NCBI RefSeq assembly: GCF_047200635.1
Contig: NZ_JBJZOI010000018.1
Location: 86,264-150,263 of the forward strand
Direction: 5' to 3'
DNA: 64,000 nucleotides
Source: Saccharopolyspora_C sp047200635
Lineage (GTDB): Bacteria; Actinomycetota; Actinomycetes; Mycobacteriales; Pseudonocardiaceae
Below the pieces are notes generated by a model. That model saw only the letters and a list, made by a program, of their open reading frames with translations, had not been told where the DNA came from and made no database searches. Below are positions 60,354 to 64,000 of this stretch, piece after piece (position 1 is the stretch's first letter; the number at the start of each line of letters is the position of its first letter). Made by a program: the position numbers and the translations under genes.

Positions 60354-63300
60354 GTGCCAGTCGATCCCTTCGTCCACCTCCACGTGCACACCGAGTACTC
60401 GATGCTCGACGGCGCGGCGAAGGTCGCCCCGTTGTTCGCGGAGGCGACACGGCTGGAGATGCCGGCCGTGGGGATGACAGACCACGGGAACATGTTCGGG
60501 GCGGACGAGTTCTACCAGCAGGCGAAGAAGTCCGGGATCAAGCCGATCATCGGGATCGAGGCCTACATCGCGCCGAACAGCCGCTACCACAAGAAGCCGG
60601 TGTTCTGGGGCGAGGCCAAGCAGCGCGGCACCGACGAGTACGGCGAGGGCGGTGACGTGTCCGGCGCGGGCGCGTACACCCACATGACGATGGTGGCCCG
60701 CAACGCGACGGGCCTGCGCAACCTGTTCACGCTGTCGAGCCGCGCCAGCATGGAGGGGCAGTACCGGAAGCCGCGGATGGACCGGGAGCTGATCGCCGAG
60801 CACGCCGAGGGGATCATCGCGACGACCGGCTGCCCGTCCGGCGAGGTGCAGACCCGGTTGCGGCTGCGGCAGTACCGGGAGGCGTTGCAGGCGGCCTCGG
60901 ACTACCGGGACATCTTCGGGGCGGAGAACTTCTTCCTGGAGCTGATGGACCACGGGCTGCCCATCGAGCGCTCCGTGCGGGAGAACCTGCTCAAGATCGC
61001 CGGGGAGCTGAACCTCAAGCCGCTGGCGACCAACGACAGCCACTACGTCACCGCCGACCAGGCCGAATCGCACGGCGCGCTGCTGTGCGTGCAGTCGGGC
61101 AAGACGCTGAGCGACTCCAGCCGGTTCAAGTTCGACGGTGACGGCTACTACCTGAAGTCGGCCGAGGAGATGCGGGCGTACTGGGACGAGGAGGTCCCGG
61201 GGGCCGCGGACAACACGCTGCTGGTCGCGGAGATGGTCGAGTCCTACGAGGACGTGTGGTCCTTCCAGGACCGGATGCCGCGGGTCACCGTGGAGGGCGG
61301 CCAGTCCGAGCTGGAGCAGCTGCGGGCCGAGGTCGAGGAGTTCTTGCCCAGCCGCTACCCGAACGGGGCTGGTCAGGACGTGCTGGACCGGGTCGAGACC
61401 GAGCTCGACGTGCTGGACAAGAAGGGCTACTGCGCTTACTTCCTCGTCGTCGGCGACGTGACGCGGTGGGCGAAGTCGCAGGGCATCCACGTCGGGCCGG
61501 GCCGCGGTTCGGCGGCGGGATCGCTGCTGGCCTACATCCTGCACATCACGAACCTGGACCCGCTGGAGCACGGGCTGATCTTCGAGCGGTTCCTGAACCC
61601 GGAGCGCGACTCCCCGCCGGACATCGACCTCGACTTCGACGACCGGCGCCGGGACGAGGTGCTGCAGTACGCCATCGACAAGTACGGCCGCGGCAAGGTC
61701 GCCCAGGTCATCACCTTCGGCAAGATTAAGACGAAGGCGGCGATCAAGGACTCCGCGCGGGTGCACCACGGGCAGCCGGGCTTCGCGATCGCCGACAAGA
61801 TCTCCAAGGCGCTGCCGCCGCCGATCGCCGCGAAGGACATCCCGCTGTCCGGCATCGTCGACCCGCAGCACGAGCGCTACGCCGAGGCCGCCGAGGTCCG
61901 CACCCTCATCGAGACCGACCAGGCCGTCTCGCAGATCTTCGACACCGCCCGGGGCCTCGAGGGCCTGATCCGCAACGCCGGCGTGCACGCGTGCGCGGTC
62001 ATCCTGTCCTCCCAGGAGCTGCTGGGCACCGTGCCGCTGTGGCAGCGCGACGACGGCTCCGTCATCACCGGCTGGGACTACCCGTCCTGCGAGGCCATCG
62101 GACTGCTCAAGATGGACTTCCTGGGCCTGTCGAACCTCACGATCCTCGGCGACGCGCTGGAGATGGTGCGGGCCAACCACGACCGCGAGATCGACCTGTC
62201 CACCCTCGGGCTCGACGACGCCCCCACCTACGAGCTGCTGGCGCGTGGTGAATCCCTCGGCGTCTTCCAGCTCGAAGGCGGGGGCATGCGGGAACTGCTC
62301 AAGCGGATGCAGCCCACCGAGTTCGGCGACGTGGTGGCGGCGAACGCGCTGTACCGACCGGGCCCGATGGAGGTCAACGCGCACCTCGACTACGCCGACC
62401 GCAAGAACGGCAAGAAGCCCGTCGAGCCGATCCACCCCGACCTCGAAGAACCGCTCAAGGACATCCTGGCCGAGACCTACGGTCTCATCGTCTACCAGGA
62501 GCAGATCATGGCGATCGCGCAGAAGGTCGCCGGGTACAGCCTCGGCCGAGCCGACATCCTGCGCCGCGCGATGGGCAAGAAGAAGAAGTCCGTGCTGGAC
62601 CAGGAGTTCGAGGGCTTCCGGGAGGGAATGCTCGCGAACGGGTACAAGGACGAGGCCATCGACAAGCTCTGGTCCACGGTCCTGCCGTTCGCCGGGTACG
62701 CGTTCAACAAGTCCCACGCCGCCGGTTACGCCCTCGTGGCGTACTGGACGGCGTACCTGAAGGCGAACTACCCGGCCGAGTACATGGCCGCGCTGCTCAC
62801 CTCCAACGGGGACAACAAGGACAAGATGGCGGTGTACCTCGCGGAGTGCCGCCGGATGGGCGTCAAGGTCCTCTCACCCGACGTCAACGACTCCCGCAAC
62901 AACTTCACCGCCGTCGGCTCCGACATCCGCTTCGGGCTCACCGCCATCCGCAACGTCGGCTCCAACGTCGTCGCCTCCATCTGCAAGATCCGCGAGGACA
63001 AGGGGCGCTACACCTCCTTCACCGACTTCCTCGACAAGTCCGAAACGGTGGCCTGCAACAAGCGCGTCATCGAATCGCTGATCAAGGCCGGTGCGTTCGA
63101 CTCCCTCGGGCACACCCGGATGTCGCTGGCGCAGCACCACGAAGCGGCCGTCGACGCCGTCATCGGGCTCAAGCGCCAGGAAGCGCTCGGGCAGTTCGAC
63201 CTGTTCGGCGGCGGCTCCGAAGAGGACGCCGCGGACGACTCCTCGCCGCTGGCGCACCTCAAGTTCACCCCCGAGGAGTGGCCGCGCAAGCAGCTGCTCG

Positions 63301-63944
63301 CCTACGAGCGGGAAATGCTCGGCCTCTACGTCTCCGCGCACCCGCTGGACGGGGCCGAACGGCTGCTCGCGCCGTACCAGGACACCGGCATCGCCCACCT
63401 CGTCGGCGGCGAGCGGCAGAGCTCCGGGGACGGCAAGGACCAGTGCAAGATCGCCGGAATGATCTCCGGCATCCAGCGGCGCATCAACAAGAACGGCAGC
63501 CCCTGGGCCATCGTCACCGTCGAGGACCTCGACGCCAGCGTCGAGGTGCTGTTCTTCCCCAAGTCCTACGAGATGTTCGCCGACTGCCTCGTCGAGGACA
63601 CCGCCATCGCCGTCAAGGGCCGCATCAACGAGCGGGAGGGCGCGATCAGCGTGTTCGCCTCGGACGCGGTCCCGGTGGACATCTCCGCCGCCGAGACCGA
63701 CCCGGGCACCAGCCCCGCCTTCGTGATCAAGGTCCCGGCCAGCCGGGTGGACAAGTCCCTGGTCGGGGAGCTCAAGCGGACCCTGCGGGCGCACAGCGGC
63801 ACCGTCCCGGTGCACGTGAAGCTCAGCGGGCCGCGCGGGGTGACGCGGCTGGCGCTGTCCAGCGACTACTTCGTGTCCACCGACAACGGCCTGCAGGGTG
63901 AGCTCAAGGGGCTGCTCGGCGCGGGGTGCTTCGAGTCCTTCTGA
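60354..63944 (+). CDS. dnaE: DNA polymerase III alpha subunit DnaE
   Basis: DnaE is the replicative polymerase. The 1196-aa protein starts with the PHP domain (FVHLHVHTEYSMLDGA, about 1-260), which in actinobacterial DnaE1 has proofreading exonuclease activity. The polymerase core follows with HVGPGRGSAAGSLLAY and the catalytic Asp pair in PPDIDLDFDDRRRDEV, then the thumb/fingers, a helix-hairpin-helix and an OB fold. NKSHAAGYALVAYWTAYL and FDLFGGGSEED (clamp-binding-like) are visible. GTG 60354 has AGGAGG 7 bases upstream. The C-terminus LLGAGCFESF is complete. Confidence 0.97.
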   Translation: MPVDPFVHLHVHTEYSMLDGAAKVAPLFAEATRLEMPAVGMTDHGNMFGADEFYQQAKKSGIKPIIGIEAYIAPNSRYHKKPVFWGEAKQRGTDEYGEGGDVSGAGAYTHMTMVARNATGLRNLFTLSSRASMEGQYRKPRMDRELIAEHAEGIIATTGCPSGEVQTRLRLRQYREALQAASDYRDIFGAENFFLELMDHGLPIERSVRENLLKIAGELNLKPLATNDSHYVTADQAESHGALLCVQSGKTLSDSSRFKFDGDGYYLKSAEEMRAYWDEEVPGAADNTLLVAEMVESYEDVWSFQDRMPRVTVEGGQSELEQLRAEVEEFLPSRYPNGAGQDVLDRVETELDVLDKKGYCAYFLVVGDVTRWAKSQGIHVGPGRGSAAGSLLAYILHITNLDPLEHGLIFERFLNPERDSPPDIDLDFDDRRRDEVLQYAIDKYGRGKVAQVITFGKIKTKAAIKDSARVHHGQPGFAIADKISKALPPPIAAKDIPLSGIVDPQHERYAEAAEVRTLIETDQAVSQIFDTARGLEGLIRNAGVHACAVILSSQELLGTVPLWQRDDGSVITGWDYPSCEAIGLLKMDFLGLSNLTILGDALEMVRANHDREIDLSTLGLDDAPTYELLARGESLGVFQLEGGGMRELLKRMQPTEFGDVVAANALYRPGPMEVNAHLDYADRKNGKKPVEPIHPDLEEPLKDILAETYGLIVYQEQIMAIAQKVAGYSLGRADILRRAMGKKKKSVLDQEFEGFREGMLANGYKDEAIDKLWSTVLPFAGYAFNKSHAAGYALVAYWTAYLKANYPAEYMAALLTSNGDNKDKMAVYLAECRRMGVKVLSPDVNDSRNNFTAVGSDIRFGLTAIRNVGSNVVASICKIREDKGRYTSFTDFLDKSETVACNKRVIESLIKAGAFDSLGHTRMSLAQHHEAAVDAVIGLKRQEALGQFDLFGGGSEEDAADDSSPLAHLKFTPEEWPRKQLLAYEREMLGLYVSAHPLDGAERLLAPYQDTGIAHLVGGERQSSGDGKDQCKIAGMISGIQRRINKNGSPWAIVTVEDLDASVEVLFFPKSYEMFADCLVEDTAIAVKGRINEREGAISVFASDAVPVDISAAETDPGTSPAFVIKVPASRVDKSLVGELKRTLRAHSGTVPVHVKLSGPRGVTRLALSSDYFVSTDNGLQGELKGLLGAGCFESF

Positions 63945-63954
63945 CCCCCGACGT

Positions 63955-64000
<46 letters not shown>

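Overview
This 64-kb window comes from the chromosome of a high-GC actinomycete. GTG and TTG starts are common, genes are packed with 4-bp start/stop overlaps, and the gene order matches actinobacterial core regions. The PspA-PspM-ClgR stress module, mycobacterial-type N-acetylglutamate synthase, Wag31, a SAM-IV riboswitch and an ultrashort-stem ileS T-box point to Mycobacteriales/Pseudonocardiales. A Pseudonocardiaceae member is my best inference, and the species cannot be named. The last 46 bases are almost pure G and probably mark a low-quality contig end.

Layout. (1) 1-3.4 kb: a partial PlsC-type acyltransferase and ftsK. (2) 3.6-8.9 kb: an accessory islet with a secreted BNR-propeller (sialidase-like) protein, an FMN-dependent alpha-hydroxy-acid oxidase, a secreted phospholipase A2 whose reading frame lacks its expected stop, and a two-gene AbiL-type phage-defence pair (AAA15 ATPase plus RloB). 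(3) 8.9-14.9 kb: argA-type acetyltransferase, rimO, pgsA, cinA, then clgR, pspA and pspM, with two ECF-sigma-like promoters placed to drive clgR and pspA. (4) 15-18.8 kb: a nucleobase permease, a Nei2-type glycosylase, an orphan ParA and a methyltransferase. (5) 19.1-24.3 kb: a DUF3040 membrane protein and the reverse-strand operon moxR-DUF58-transglutaminase.

(6) 24.6-40.8 kb: the division and cell wall (dcw) cluster mraZ-rsmH-ftsL-ftsI-murE-murF-mraY-murD-ftsW-murG-murC-ftsQ. It is translationally coupled almost throughout, apart from a 1.09-kb non-coding gap between ftsI and murE. Its promoter carries four GTGG repeats spaced 10 bp apart (MraZ boxes). (7) 40.9-45.9 kb: an insertion that splits ftsQ from ftsZ, made of a three-gene sugar ABC importer without its own ATPase, a WYL-domain regulator and a short-chain dehydrogenase. 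(8) 46.4-51.7 kb: ftsZ, pgeF, yggS, sepF, yggT, wag31 and a small membrane protein. (9) 51.8-63.9 kb: a T-box-controlled ileS, a SAM-IV riboswitch in front of a cysteine-desulfurase-like PLP enzyme, lspA, an RluD-type pseudouridine synthase, two poorly characterised proteins and dnaE.

How the parts work together. The core genes build peptidoglycan (MurC-G, MraY, FtsI, FtsW), place and run the divisome (FtsZ, SepF, FtsQ, FtsL, FtsK) or polar growth (Wag31), and protect the envelope (ClgR/PspA/PspM). The accessory islands between conserved blocks hold secreted hydrolases, sugar uptake and a candidate abortive-infection system. The least explained items are the defence pair with an apparently altered RloB motif, the unexplained inverted repeats in front of mraZ and ftsZ, and the long ftsI-murE gap.
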